64,000 nt of DNA from DASPOF01 sp035626155 (GCA_035626155.1 DASPOF010000012.1:3156-67155); one strand, 5' to 3'; numbered from the stretch's first letter, positions 1 to 8,649 are shown. Notes: generated by a model not told the origin, from the letters alone. A program made the numbers and translations.

Positions 1-1
1 C

Positions 2-178
2 GCGGACGTGCAACAGCTTGCGGCCGAGGACCTTCCCTACGTCTCGCTCTGGTGGCAGGACAACGTCGCGGTGATGAACCGCGCTTTGGCGGGCTTCGTG
101 CCGTATCCCAACGGCAGCTTGCGCTCGCTCGCCGCAATTCGGCTCGCCGGGGCGAGCGAAGCGGAGCCGGGCGAGTGA
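2..178 (+). CDS. Peptide-type ABC transporter substrate-binding protein (3' end only)
   Basis: This is the last 58 codons of an extracytoplasmic solute-binding protein (SBP_bac_5, DppA/OppA type); the rest lies before the window. The frame reads DLPYVSLWWQDNVAVMN and then GFVPYPNGSLRSL. That matches the usual C-terminal end of the family, where the last lobe packs near the ligand. The TGA at 176-178 overlaps the GTG start of the first permease (GTGA), so the genes are very probably one translationally coupled operon. Peptides or similar oligomers are the expected ligands, but the ligand-binding part is not visible. The family call is fairly secure for so short a fragment. Confidence 0.8.
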   Translation, partial: ADVQQLAAEDLPYVSLWWQDNVAVMNRALAGFVPYPNGSLRSLAAIRLAGASEAEPGE

Positions 179-1095
179 CCCGCTACGTTCTGCGGCGCCT
201 GGCGGCGCTCGTCCCGGTCGCGCTCGGAGTCGCCACCCTCACGTTTGCGATCGTTCACCTGGTGCCGGGCGATCCGGTCGTCGCGATGCTCGGCGAGACG
301 GCCGCGCCGGCCGACATCGCCGGGATGCGCCATCGGCTCGGGCTCGATCTCCCGCTCTGGGAGCAGTACGGCGTGTTCATCCGCGGTCTTGCCGAGGGTG
401 ACCTCGGAGAGTCGATATCATACCGCAAGCCGGTCGCGAGCCTGATTGCCGAGCGCTTTCCGGCGACGCTCGAACTTGCCGCGGCAGGTCTCCTCGTCGG
501 GATTGCGATCGCCTTCCCGCTTGGGATCGTGGCGGGGGCGAAGCCCGGCGGCGCCGCGGACCTGGGCGCGATGGGTTTCGCAATCGTCGGCATCTCGGTT
601 CCGCATATTTATCTTGGCCCGCTCCTGATGATCGTCTTTTCGCTCCATCTCAGATTGCTTCCGCTGACCGGACGCGGCGGACTTTCGCACCTGGTGCTTC
701 CCGCGATCACGCTCGGGACCGCGCTCGCCGCGATAATCGCGCGGATGCTTCGCCAGAGCCTCATCCAGGTGCGCCAGAGCGATTACATGCGCACCGCGCG
801 GAGCAAGGGGCTCACAGAGACGCAGGCTTTGGTGCGCCACGGGCTTCGCAATGCGCTCACGCCGGTAATCACGCTGCTGGGACTGCAGGCGGGAGCGTTG
901 CTCACCGGGGCGCTGATTACGGAGGTGATTTTCTCGTGGCCGGGGGTGGGCCGGCTGCTTATCGGCGCGATCGGCGCGCGCGACTACCCGCTGGTCGAGG
1001 GATGCGTGCTGGCGTTCGCGCTGACCTACGTGGTGGTCAACATGGCGACCGATCTGGCCTATGCGATGGTCGATCCGCGGGTGCGTCTCCAGTGA
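175..1095 (+). CDS. ABC transporter permease, DppB/OppB family
   Basis: This is the first inner-membrane permease of a peptide/nickel-type ABC importer, 306 residues from the GTG at 175. I chose that start because it overlaps the TGA of the binding protein and gives the family N-terminus VTRYVLRRLAALVPVALG. The frame is open further upstream to 52, but that part overlaps the binding-protein gene. About six hydrophobic segments are visible. The cytoplasmic EAA-type loop lies around 790-880, with the sequence MRTARSKGLTETQALVRHGL, and docks onto the ATPase. The C-terminus overlaps the next permease by a GTGA. Confidence 0.92.
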   Translation: MTRYVLRRLAALVPVALGVATLTFAIVHLVPGDPVVAMLGETAAPADIAGMRHRLGLDLPLWEQYGVFIRGLAEGDLGESISYRKPVASLIAERFPATLELAAAGLLVGIAIAFPLGIVAGAKPGGAADLGAMGFAIVGISVPHIYLGPLLMIVFSLHLRLLPLTGRGGLSHLVLPAITLGTALAAIIARMLRQSLIQVRQSDYMRTARSKGLTETQALVRHGLRNALTPVITLLGLQAGALLTGALITEVIFSWPGVGRLLIGAIGARDYPLVEGCVLAFALTYVVVNMATDLAYAMVDPRVRLQ

Positions 1096-1901
1096 AGGCG
1101 ATCGCGCGAAATCCGTCGCTGGCCCTGGGCGGCCTCATCGTCGCGATCCTCGCGCTTGCGGCGATAACCGGCCCGATGAGCGTGCGCGCCGATCCGCTCG
1201 CGATCGATCTTGCCCGTTCGCTTGCCGGGCCAAGCCGCGCGCATCCGCTCGGGTGCGATGCGCTCGGCCGTGACGTGCTCGCGCGAATCGTATGGGGTGC
1301 GCGGCTCTCGCTCGGGCTCTCGACCGGCGTGGTGCTGCTCTCGATGGCCGTCGGGACTGCGGTTGGCGCAACCGCGGCGCTCGCCGGCGGGCGGGTCGAC
1401 AACCTGGTCATGCGCGCGGTGGACGTCGTGCTCGCATTCCCGGGCATCCTGCTCGCGATCGCGCTTGCGGCGATTCTTGGCCCCGGGCTCATCGACCTTG
1501 CGATCGCGCTCTGCGCGATGGGCTGGACCGGGTACGCCCGGCTGGTGCGCGGCGAGGTCCTCACGCTTCGCGAACGCGAGTACGTTCACGCGGCGGACGC
1601 ACTCGGCGCGCGCCCCGCGCGACTGATTTTCCGTCATCTGCTGCCCGGCCTTGCCGGGCCGGTGGCGGTGCAGGCGACGTTCGGAGTAGGCGGGATAATC
1701 GGCGCCGAGGCGGCGCTGTCATTTCTCGGGCTTGGCGCGCTGCCGCCCACGCCGAGCTGGGGGAACATGCTCGATGCGGGCCGGGCGTTTCTGCTCGTCG
1801 CGCCGCACCTGACCACGGCGCCGGGGATCGCGATTGGAGCCTCGATCCTGGGCTTCAACCTGCTCGGCGACGGGCTCGCGCAGCGCTTCGGCCGTCAGTA
1901 A
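1092..1901 (+). CDS. ABC transporter permease, DppC/OppC family
   Basis: This is the second permease of the same importer, 269 residues from the GTG at 1092, which overlaps the stop of the first permease. It has the DppC layout: one N-terminal membrane segment, a short periplasmic stretch with HPLGCDALGRDVLAR, then about five more segments. The EAA loop near 1590-1640 reads YVHAADALGARPARLIFRHL. The gene that follows is on the opposite strand, so the ATPase subunits (DppD/DppF type) must lie upstream of the window or elsewhere. Confidence 0.92.
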   Translation: MKAIARNPSLALGGLIVAILALAAITGPMSVRADPLAIDLARSLAGPSRAHPLGCDALGRDVLARIVWGARLSLGLSTGVVLLSMAVGTAVGATAALAGGRVDNLVMRAVDVVLAFPGILLAIALAAILGPGLIDLAIALCAMGWTGYARLVRGEVLTLREREYVHAADALGARPARLIFRHLLPGLAGPVAVQATFGVGGIIGAEAALSFLGLGALPPTPSWGNMLDAGRAFLLVAPHLTTAPGIAIGASILGFNLLGDGLAQRFGRQ

Positions 1902-1937
1902 TCGCGCCGCGGCGTTTCATGGCCGCGGGGCGCCTGG

Positions 1938-2297
1938 CTAACCGTGTGAACGTTCCAGTTCCGGAGGGTGCGCTTCCTGGAATTCGCGGCACAGAGTCAT
2001 CACTCTGCCTACCGCAGCCATATCCAGCGCTGGGGCGCGTTTGGCCAGTTCGCCCAGCACCTCTTCCAGTTTGGCGAGCGTGGGCCGGAGGTCTCGCTCG
2101 ATGAGTCTCTTGGCGTCATCGTCCTGCCCCGTGCGCCGAAGCGTCTCGAGATTCGCCAGCTTGTGAAGCGCATTCGGCGCCAAATAATTGATGACCGGGT
2201 CGCCGGTCGTGAAGACGAGCGCGGGGAGCTCACTGATAAGTTCGCGGGCCAGTGCGTCGATATCTTGTGACATTGCCAGTCCCCGATTAGCTATCAT
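1938..2297 (-). CDS. Small helical protein of unknown function
   Basis: This 119-residue protein belongs to no family I recognise. It is acidic and helical, with no signal peptide or membrane segment. The central region (ETLRRTGQDDDAKRLIERDL followed by a leucine-rich stretch) could form a helical hairpin. Its ATG at 2297 overlaps the TGA of the upstream membrane-protein gene (ATGA), which argues for translational coupling and for this start. An internal ATG at 2273 (MSQDID) is an alternative. The two genes probably form a small operon. Confidence 0.6.
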   Translation of the reverse strand: MIANRGLAMSQDIDALARELISELPALVFTTGDPVINYLAPNALHKLANLETLRRTGQDDDAKRLIERDLRPTLAKLEEVLGELAKRAPALDMAAVGRVMTLCREFQEAHPPELERSHG

Positions 2298-2719
2298 TCC
2301 GCGCGTTGGGTCGGCTGCTGACTCGCAGGCCTTGCCAAGGAATCGAGCGCAACCCTGGCCTGCTGCTGCGCCAAGTTATCGTAGTGTCTGCCGACTTCCT
2401 GGGTCAACAACCGAGCACCTCCAAGACCAGAAAGGAACGCGCCGGCGAGTTCGGCCAAGGTCAAGTCATAGGTTGTTCGTGGCGAACCCGCCAATTCCAA
2501 TTTCACGGAACCCAGCGGGCTGTACAGCGCCGCCAGGACTATTGCGGTCACCCCTCCGACTACTACGTTACCCATGAAGCCGGGCTGCCATATTTTCCGG
2601 CCATCAGGCAAAGTATCCACTCGCCAGAGAATGAACCCCTCGGCGGCGAAGAACGCGTTGAGAAGGCCGCCCACCAGCCCGGCGATCGCGATGGACAGAA
2701 TCACCCATATCAGTGCCAT
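2294..2719 (-). CDS. Small membrane protein of unknown function
   Basis: This is a 141-residue protein starting at ATG 2719 (MALIWVILSIAIAGLVGG). The open frame extends further upstream, but that part is arginine-rich and has no membrane-protein character. There is an N-terminal transmembrane segment, a second near GFMGNVVVGGVTAIVLAALY, and possibly a third amphipathic glycine-rich segment (LAELAGAFLSGLGGARLL). The C-terminus is soluble and glutamine-rich. It is the first gene of a two-gene operon and is divergent from the phosphotransferase gene at 2959. Confidence 0.6.
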   Translation of the reverse strand: MALIWVILSIAIAGLVGGLLNAFFAAEGFILWRVDTLPDGRKIWQPGFMGNVVVGGVTAIVLAALYSPLGSVKLELAGSPRTTYDLTLAELAGAFLSGLGGARLLTQEVGRHYDNLAQQQARVALDSLARPASQQPTQRAE

Positions 2720-2958
2720 TCTTCTCGGGTCCCCCTTTTGGACTCCGTGCGCTTGATTCGTTGCCCGGCGGCGAAAGTAGCATACTCGTTGGCGTGCGCC
2801 TGCTGCCGGGCGTCGCGCTTCGCTGCGCGGACGAAAATAGCCCACTGGCGCGCCGGCCAGCAACTTCAAGCGGCGCGCCCGGGGTTCGCCCCAGTCAGCG
2901 CGCGACAGGCGGCGGGGGCGGGCGGCGTGCGTCCGCTTTGGCATTCGTGGTACATCGG

Positions 2959-3978
2959 ATGACGATGGACCAGACGGAAATGACCGAGCGGCTGGCGGCT
3001 TTTATCCGCGACCAGAGCCGCTACGACAGCGTACAGATACTGAACCTGTTCCGGATGCCGGGCGGCGCATCGCGCGAGACCTGGTCGTTCGATGCGGAAC
3101 TCGTACGCGGTGGCGAGACGACGCGCCGCGCGCTGGTGCTCAGGCGCGATCCCGGCGCGCATCGGATCGCGACCAGCCGCGGCGCGGAGTTCCGGATCCT
3201 GCGTGCCGCCTTCGAGGAGCACGTGCCGGTGCCCGAGGTATTCTGGCTTGGCGAGGACCCGGCAATCCTGGGCGCGAGCTTCTTCATCATGGAAAGAATC
3301 GAGGGCGAGACGCTGGCGCGCCGGCTCCTGCGCGACGACGAATACTCCAAGGCGCGGGAAGTGATGCCCGCGCAACTGGCCGAGATACTCGCCGGCATCC
3401 ATCGCGTCGATCCGGTCAAGCACAAGCTCGACTTTCTGCCCGAGCCCGGCGAGAACGCCGCGCGCGCCGAGGTCCAGCGATTCGACGACAGTTTTCGGCT
3501 CCTCGCGCTCGAGCCCCATCCGGCATTCGAGCTCGCCTTCAGGTGGCTGCTCGGAAAAATCCCCCGCACGCCGCGCAAGACGCTGGTCCACGGCGATTAC
3601 CGGATCGGGAACGTGATCTTCGGACCCGAAGGCGTGCGCTCGATTCTCGACTGGGAGCTTTCGCACCTGGGCGATCCGATGGAAGACCTCGGCTGGATAT
3701 GCGTGCGTGCGTGGCGCTTCGGCAACGATCAGAAGCCGGTCGGAGGGCTCGGGATGCGCGAGGATTTCTTTCGCGCCTACGAGAAGGCGAGCGGAATTGC
3801 GGTGGACCCCGAGGCGGTGCGTTTCTGGGAGGTGTTCGGAAATCTCCGCTGGGGAATCATCACGATCAGCCAGGCGCGAACGCATATCGACGGCTACGTT
3901 AAGAGCGTCGAGCTCGCCAGCATCGGCCGGCGCACCGCGGAGACCGAACTCGAACTGCTCAACCTGATCGAAGCCTGA
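2959..3978 (+). CDS. Phosphotransferase family protein (APH fold, ACAD10/11-kinase type)
   Basis: This 339-residue protein has the aminoglycoside-phosphotransferase kinase fold. The Brenner motif is HGDYRIGNVIF near residues 213-223 (catalytic Asp, Mg-binding Asn), followed by the metal-binding ILDWELSHLGDPMEDL. The N-lobe carries the nucleotide-binding lysine region around ALVLRRDPG, where arginine stands in. Proteins of this subgroup sit beside acyl-CoA dehydrogenases and act on hydroxyacyl-CoA in the levulinate (LvaA) and mammalian ACAD10/11 pathways, so a small acyl substrate is more likely than an antibiotic. The start is ATG 2959 or ATG 2965. A DUF6285 gene follows, a recurrent partner of this family as far as I recall. 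Confidence 0.87.
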   Translation: MTMDQTEMTERLAAFIRDQSRYDSVQILNLFRMPGGASRETWSFDAELVRGGETTRRALVLRRDPGAHRIATSRGAEFRILRAAFEEHVPVPEVFWLGEDPAILGASFFIMERIEGETLARRLLRDDEYSKAREVMPAQLAEILAGIHRVDPVKHKLDFLPEPGENAARAEVQRFDDSFRLLALEPHPAFELAFRWLLGKIPRTPRKTLVHGDYRIGNVIFGPEGVRSILDWELSHLGDPMEDLGWICVRAWRFGNDQKPVGGLGMREDFFRAYEKASGIAVDPEAVRFWEVFGNLRWGIITISQARTHIDGYVKSVELASIGRRTAETELELLNLIEA

Positions 3979-4026
3979 AGGAGAAAGCCGCCCGCGCCGA
4001 TGCGCGACGGGAATCGCGAGAGAATC

Positions 4027-4446
4027 ATGCAGGACAGACCAACCGCAATCGAATTGCTCGAGGCGGCGGCCGACTTCATCGACCGCGAGATCGTCGCGGC
4101 GACCAAGGGGCGAGCCCAGTTTCAAAGCCGCGTGGCCGCCAACGTGATGCGCATCGTCGCGCGCGAAATCCAGATGGAGGACGGCTTCGTCCGAAACGAG
4201 GTTCGCGCCCTGGCCCAACTGCTCGGCCATCCCGAGCCGCAAATCCAGGGACTGGACGAATTGCACAAGGCGGCGCTCGCGCTCAGCGAGGAGCTTTGCG
4301 GGAAAATCCGCGCGGGCGAGGCGGATGCGGGGGGTTGGCGCGCGCAAGTGCTGGCCGCCGTCCGCCGGAGCGTCGAGGATAAACTCAGGATCGCAAATCC
4401 GAGATACATCGAGGCCGACCTGGCCGCGCGCAATGCCGCAGGCTAG
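4027..4446 (+). CDS. DUF6285 domain-containing protein
   Basis: This 139-residue helical protein matches the DUF6285 pattern: it begins MQDRPTAIELLEAAADFIDRE, followed by FQSRVAANVMRIVAREI. I chose ATG 4027 because the family begins at this MQDRP. A GAGAGA lies just upstream, and ATG 4000 is an in-frame alternative preceded by a more distant AAGGAG. The biochemical function is unknown. The gene lies 48 bases after the phosphotransferase and is probably cotranscribed, which suggests an accessory role for the kinase or its acyl-CoA substrate. Confidence 0.82.
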   Translation: MQDRPTAIELLEAAADFIDREIVAATKGRAQFQSRVAANVMRIVAREIQMEDGFVRNEVRALAQLLGHPEPQIQGLDELHKAALALSEELCGKIRAGEADAGGWRAQVLAAVRRSVEDKLRIANPRYIEADLAARNAAG

Positions 4447-4533
4447 CGCGGTTTATTCACCAGCCCGATGAAGTGCTGACGCATCGCGAGCGCGAAATTA
4501 ACCCAACCGAAATTCAGACAAGGAGATAAACCC

Positions 4534-5544
4534 ATGGCCGAGCGCAAAGTGATACTGCTCGAACAAGATGACCTGATGCACCCCAACACGGGGGAGTCGA
4601 ATTACAACGAGAGCGCCTATTACAACTTTTACGATCGCAATCTCCGCGTCGGCGGCTTCGCTCGTCTCGGCAATCGGCCCAACGAGGGATACGCCGAGAT
4701 GACGGTGTGCCTGTATCTGCCGGACGGAAAGGTCGGCTTCATGTTTCAGCGCCCGGAAATCAAGAACAACGACGCGCTCGATGCCGGGCATCTCAAGTTC
4801 GAAGTGCTGAAACCGTTCGAGCATCATCGCGTCACTTACGCGGGCAAGGTCTGCATGCTCCGCGATCCGCTGCAGATGGCCGACCCGGCCAAGGCATTCA
4901 AGGAGAATCCGTACGCATCGGCCCATCTCGAGATCGACTACTACGGCATATCGCCGGGATTTGGCGGAGAGTTGCGGGAGAAGACCGCGCGCGGATGGGA
5001 ATCGATCAAGACCGACGGCGACCCAAGCGCGCAGTTCGCGCGCGGCCATCTCGAACAACTCGGCCACGCCGTGGGCAAGCTCACCGTCGAGGGTGCGGGC
5101 GAGTACAAGCTCGACGGGCTCGGCCTGCGCGATCATAGCTGGGGCCCGCGCTACTGGCAGGCGCCAAAGTACTATCGCTGGCTCACCATGAATTTCGACG
5201 AAACCCTTGGCGGGATGGCGACGATTACGGTCAACCGCGATGGCACCGAGCACCAGGGCGGCTTCATCGCCCGCAAAGGCCAGCCGAACCTGAACATCCA
5301 GAAAGTCAAGATCGATACCGAGTTCGCCGGCGAGCAGCAGCTCCACGATCGCATCAAGGTGACCTGCACCGCCGAGGACGGCGGCGAGCCGGCCGTGATT
5401 ACCGGCAAGGTCATCTCGATGATCCCGTTGCGCAACCGCCGCGCAGGAATAGTCACACGGATCGCCGAGGGGATGACCGAGTGGCGATGGGGCGATAAGG
5501 TGGGCTACGGGCTTTCCGAGTACCTCGATCACTTGAGCGAGTAG
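4534..5544 (+). CDS. DUF7064/DUF7065-type, CrtC/AttH-like lipocalin-fold protein
   Basis: This 336-residue protein has a strong ribosome site, AAGGAG, about nine bases before ATG 4534. The sequence is rich in beta strands and aromatic residues, with no signal peptide. It contains the LRDHSWGPRYWQAPKYYRWL segment typical of proteins related to AttH and hydroxyneurosporene synthase (CrtC), which have tandem lipocalin-like barrels. Such proteins often occur in acyl-CoA and steroid catabolic clusters, and their reactions are mostly uncharacterised. It follows the phosphotransferase and DUF6285 genes on the same strand. I am confident of the fold family but not of any reaction. Confidence 0.7.
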   Translation: MAERKVILLEQDDLMHPNTGESNYNESAYYNFYDRNLRVGGFARLGNRPNEGYAEMTVCLYLPDGKVGFMFQRPEIKNNDALDAGHLKFEVLKPFEHHRVTYAGKVCMLRDPLQMADPAKAFKENPYASAHLEIDYYGISPGFGGELREKTARGWESIKTDGDPSAQFARGHLEQLGHAVGKLTVEGAGEYKLDGLGLRDHSWGPRYWQAPKYYRWLTMNFDETLGGMATITVNRDGTEHQGGFIARKGQPNLNIQKVKIDTEFAGEQQLHDRIKVTCTAEDGGEPAVITGKVISMIPLRNRRAGIVTRIAEGMTEWRWGDKVGYGLSEYLDHLSE

Positions 5545-5643
5545 CCGGGAATACTCAATCGGAGAGTCAGTAGCGATCGGAAGGCCTGCCGATTGGCCAA
5601 GCGATTTCGCCGTGGGCCGCGCAAGCGGTCCCGCGACAGCGCG

Positions 5644-6678
5644 TCAGGCGCCTTGCTTCAGCGCCGCGAGACTCTCGCGGTAGGGAGGATATGCGACTCC
5701 GCGTTCGGTGATTATTGCGGTCACGAGATCGGCCGGGGTCACATCGAAGGCGGGATTGAATGCCGCCACGCCTATCGGCGCGACCTGCTTCCCCGCAAAC
5801 CGGGTGACTTCGCTCGGCGAGCGTTCCTCGATCGGGATCGCGCTGCCGGACGGACAGTTGAGATCGATCGAGGAGAGCGGGGCGGCGACGTAGAAAGGCA
5901 CGCCATGGCGGCGCGCGAGCACCGCCAGCGGATAGGTCCCGATCTTGTTGGCAACGTCCCCATTGGCGGCCGTCCGATCCGTCCCTACGATTACGCACTG
6001 CACGCGGCCGGCGGCGAGCACGCTTGCGGCCATGTTGTCCGCGATGACCGTCACCGGAATTCGATCCTTGCGCAGTTCCCACGCCGTCAGCCGGGAGCCC
6101 TGGAGGAACGGACGGGTCTCATCGGCGATTACCTCGATTTGCTTGCCCGCCTCCCGCGCCGCGCGAACCACGCCGAGCGCGGTTCCATAGCCCGCGGTCG
6201 CAAGCGCGCCGGCGTTGCAATGCGTCAGGACGGTTGCGCGATCGCTCAGCAGCGCCGCTCCGAAGCGTCCCAGCGCTCGATTGGCCGCCAGGTCCTCGTC
6301 GTAAATCGCGCAGGCCTCATCGCGCATCCGCTCGAATAGCTGCTTCGAGTTGAGCGCCAGGTTCTCTTCGAGCACCCGGCCCATCCGATGAAGCGCCCAC
6401 GCTAGATTCACCGCCGTCGGACGCGTAGCGCGGAGCGTTTTTGCGACTTCGGCGAAGCGCTTGCGCGCGCGCGCGCCGCTGGTGCCCCGGATACCCAGAG
6501 CGGCGCCCATCGCCGCGGCAACTCCGATGGCCGGCGCGCCGCGAATTACCATCGTGCGTATCGCCTCGGCGACCCTGCGATAGTCGCGGTAAGTGCGAAT
6601 CACTTCCCGGCCCGGGAGCAGGCGCTGATCGATCATGCGCACCGCGCCGGCGCGCCATTCGATAGTCTTGACGGCCAT
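5644..6678 (-). CDS. mtnA: S-methyl-5-thioribose-1-phosphate isomerase
   Basis: MtnA converts methylthioribose-1-phosphate to methylthioribulose-1-phosphate in methionine salvage. The 344-residue product from ATG 6678 has the normal family length. Visible motifs are the phosphate-binding RGAPAIGVAAAMG, the catalytic-cysteine segment THCNAGALATAGYGTALG, and the catalytic-aspartate segment GTDRTAANGDVANKIGTYPL. The frame is open a further eight codons upstream, but MAVKTIEWRAG is the family start. No other salvage gene is nearby, so the gene stands alone. Its 3' end converges on the DUF7064 gene. Confidence 0.95.
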   Translation of the reverse strand: MAVKTIEWRAGAVRMIDQRLLPGREVIRTYRDYRRVAEAIRTMVIRGAPAIGVAAAMGAALGIRGTSGARARKRFAEVAKTLRATRPTAVNLAWALHRMGRVLEENLALNSKQLFERMRDEACAIYDEDLAANRALGRFGAALLSDRATVLTHCNAGALATAGYGTALGVVRAAREAGKQIEVIADETRPFLQGSRLTAWELRKDRIPVTVIADNMAASVLAAGRVQCVIVGTDRTAANGDVANKIGTYPLAVLARRHGVPFYVAAPLSSIDLNCPSGSAIPIEERSPSEVTRFAGKQVAPIGVAAFNPAFDVTPADLVTAIITERGVAYPPYRESLAALKQGA

Positions 6679-6839
6679 GATCCTATGAGCCCGATTCTCC
6701 AACCAGGATATCAGATGGTGTCAATTCGCGCTGGCCAGTGAACATCAGTACGAATCGGGTGGCCGACAAACCAACTCATCAGGCTGGGGGACACAATCCA
6801 ATTGCAGCGGCCGATGAAAATCGCAGGAGCACCCCTCCC

Positions 6840-6899
6840 GTCATCGCCCTGCGATGACCGCTGCAAGTGGCCGGGAACTGGTGATTGCCAGTCCCGGCC
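6840..6899. repeat. Two tandem hairpins
   Basis: Two inverted repeats lie between mtnA and the orphan gene at 6921. The first is a perfect 8-bp stem, GTCATCGC (6840-6847) with GCGATGAC (6851-6858) and a three-base loop. The second pairs GGCCGGGAACTGG (6869-6881) with CCAGTCCCGGCC (6888-6899), a 12-bp stem with one bulged A. They sit just beyond the stop of the minus-strand gene at 6921, where they could end its transcription. No T-run follows, so a classical intrinsic terminator is not shown. Confidence 0.55.
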
Positions 6900-6920
6900 C
6901 CGGGGTATCAAATCGCAGGC

Positions 6921-7307
6921 TTATGCGCGCTCGTAAACTCCGCGCGCCTTGCGCTTGGCGAGCCCCGCGTCGATCCAGCGTGTGATCGCCGCGAAGATTT
7001 CAGACGGGCGCTTGCCCTTGAGGCCGCGAACCGAGCGCACGTTCGAGGCTTTGAATTCCTTGGGCAACTGCTTGAGCACGGCGCGCCAGTTGATTCGCCC
7101 GCCTCCCCTGGCTCGCGGCGCTGCTTTTGGCGCAGCGGCCGCGCGGCCAAACAACTGGCTCAGGCGCGACTCCTCGTCCTTGAGCTGCCTGAGCTCGCCC
7201 TCCTTCGCGCGAATCTCGTTCTGGAGAGTGATTAGTACACCGCGCGCCTGCTGCTGGACCTTTCGGATAGCGGACGAAACTCCAGCGGCTCTTTTCCTTC
7301 GTGGCAT
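6921..7307 (-). CDS. Basic coiled-coil protein of unknown function
   Basis: This is a 128-residue lysine/arginine-rich protein with a good ribosome site (AAAAGGAG) upstream of ATG 7307. Residues about 10-52 form a probable coiled coil (LQNEIRAKEGELRQLKDEES). A basic alanine-rich linker follows, then a helical C-terminal half (INWRAVLKQLPKEFKASNVR) that resembles a small helix-turn-helix-like module. Its charge and layout suggest nucleic-acid binding, but I recognise no named family. It stands alone, with hairpins after its stop. Confidence 0.65.
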   Translation of the reverse strand: MPRRKRAAGVSSAIRKVQQQARGVLITLQNEIRAKEGELRQLKDEESRLSQLFGRAAAAPKAAPRARGGGRINWRAVLKQLPKEFKASNVRSVRGLKGKRPSEIFAAITRWIDAGLAKRKARGVYERA

Positions 7308-8367
7308 CGTGTCGGCTCCTTTTCCTGATGACCGGGTAATGAATGTGGTATGAACTTACACAACATCATTGTGCACTACAAGCGATTTTGCGCATATTCT
7401 CAGTACAAATAATGGCGACAGGATATTGGCAGCGATACCCAACAGGATGGCCTGTATCGGCCCGGCGGCGACTCAAAGGGGTGATCGCGAAGCCGCCGCC
7501 GGAACTGACCACCTGGCCAGTGCGGCGCCGATTAGCATCGGCGCCACCGGATGCCGCTCGCGGTTGCGCGTCTATTATATTCAGCCGATCGTCAGACGAT
7601 TTGACCTCGACTAGCAGGCTGGTGATAAATCACAGCCTGCTCCCCCTCTCTTATCTCTCCCGGAAAAGACCAGGGGAGAAGATGGAGGAAAGCAACCATC
7701 TTTCACGCAGGATGTTGAGACCGCGGCGCACTCGAAATGCGATGTCACGTTTTCTCAATATCCTGCCAGGGAACCGAGTCGGCACCGCGCACGCCCTCAC
7801 ATCGCCGCAATGCATATTGGCGTTGCTGAAGGTTGCGACTTTTAGCGATTGAGCTTTTGCGCGTTTGGAAGAAAGCTCATTTTCGCGCGATGGCTATCCG
7901 CTGCGATTACCATAGCGCACCTGCGCGAACCCCAGCCGGGAGCGCAACATCCGGGATCGGCGCGAGTGCCCAGGCGGCGTCCGCCGCTCGGCCCGCGATG
8001 GTGATAGAACGACGTTATCGTTTTGGCGCGAGTGGTCGTTAGGGGCGCAGGCGACTCCAATTCCCGCGTGTTTTCCTGCGAATTTTTCTGACAGCCGGTT
8101 TAGTGATATCGCGCGCCGGGCGCCTGGAATTCCTCCGCGCGGTGGGCGGGGCAGAATTCATTTGCACTGCCGCTAACAGCGCCATGCGATAAGAGCTATG
8201 TTCAAAGCTGCCGCGGTGGTATAAAAAGTCGCAAATTTGAGATGTGCGCGCCATCGACTTTGGCTCCCTGACTGACTGTCTGTCGATAGCATCTCAGTTG
8301 TGAGCAGGAGATCGCACAGGCGGCGTGCTGGGGGACGAAGCGAAGAAGCAGCGCCGGAGTGAAGTTA
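7308..8367. other. Gene-poor stretch
   Basis: About 1.06 kb with no convincing gene. The first 100 bases are AT-richer and probably hold the promoter of the minus-strand gene at 7307. A perfect 8-bp hairpin, GGCGCCGA/TCGGCGCC, lies at 7524-7545. Repeat copy A occupies 7611-7770. An 81-codon open frame (7369-7614, GTG start) ends exactly at the TAG that begins copy A; its protein looks non-natural, so I do not call it. The last 150 bases are the 5' region of the RRM gene. Confidence 0.6.
7611..7770 (+). repeat. Hairpin repeat element, copy A (~160 bp)
   Basis: This copy is clearly homologous to copy B at 16018-16178. It starts with a 27-nt core (7614-7640) identical at three sites in this window: GCAGGCTGGTGAT and ATCACAGCCTGC pair around AA with one bulged G. 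A second, imperfect hairpin is built on pyrimidine- and purine-rich arms (about 7641-7690). A third pairs CAGGATGTTGAGA (7709-7721) with TCTCAATATCCTG (7753-7765) through one G-T wobble. There is no coding capacity. It resembles a non-autonomous REP- or MITE-like element. Confidence 0.8.
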
Positions 8368-8649
8368 ATGGGGCGGAGACTGTACGTTGGGAATCTGGCT
8401 TGGACTGTCACGGACCAGGATCTGCACGATGCGTTCTCGGAGGCTGGTAAGGTAGACAGCTCCCAGGTCATCGTCGACCGGGCGACCAATCGTTCGCGGG
8501 GGTTTGGTTTCGTCGAGATGGCGACGGACGAGGCCGCAGAAGCCGCCATCAAGAAACTCAACGGGCGCGAAATTAAGGGGCGAGCGATTCGAGTCAACGA
8601 AGCGCAGGCGCGCAGCGGCGGCGACCGAGGCGGCGGGCGCGAGCGCTAG
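8368..8649 (+). CDS. RNA-binding protein with a single RRM domain
   Basis: This 93-residue protein consists almost wholly of an RNA recognition motif. RNP2 is LYVGNL (residues 5-10) and RNP1 is RGFGFVEM (about residues 45-52), followed by a short glycine/arginine-rich tail (GGDRGGGRER). Such proteins (cyanobacterial Rbp type) bind single-stranded RNA, often in cold or stress responses. The start is ATG 8368, eight bases after GGAG. A GTG at 8359 in the same frame overlaps that GGAG and is less likely. It is monocistronic, with an untranslated 5' region of unknown length. Confidence 0.9.
   Translation: MGRRLYVGNLAWTVTDQDLHDAFSEAGKVDSSQVIVDRATNRSRGFGFVEMATDEAAEAAIKKLNGREIKGRAIRVNEAQARSGGDRGGGRER

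Noticed and set aside
7369..7614. An 81-codon frame ending at the first TAG of repeat copy A
   Set aside because: The coincidence with the element is interesting, but the protein shows no natural composition or homology that I recognise. I kept it only as an observation.
7343..7852. A 169-codon plus-strand frame in the gene-poor region
   Set aside because: It reads straight through repeat copy A and its hairpins, has no family features and no ribosome site.
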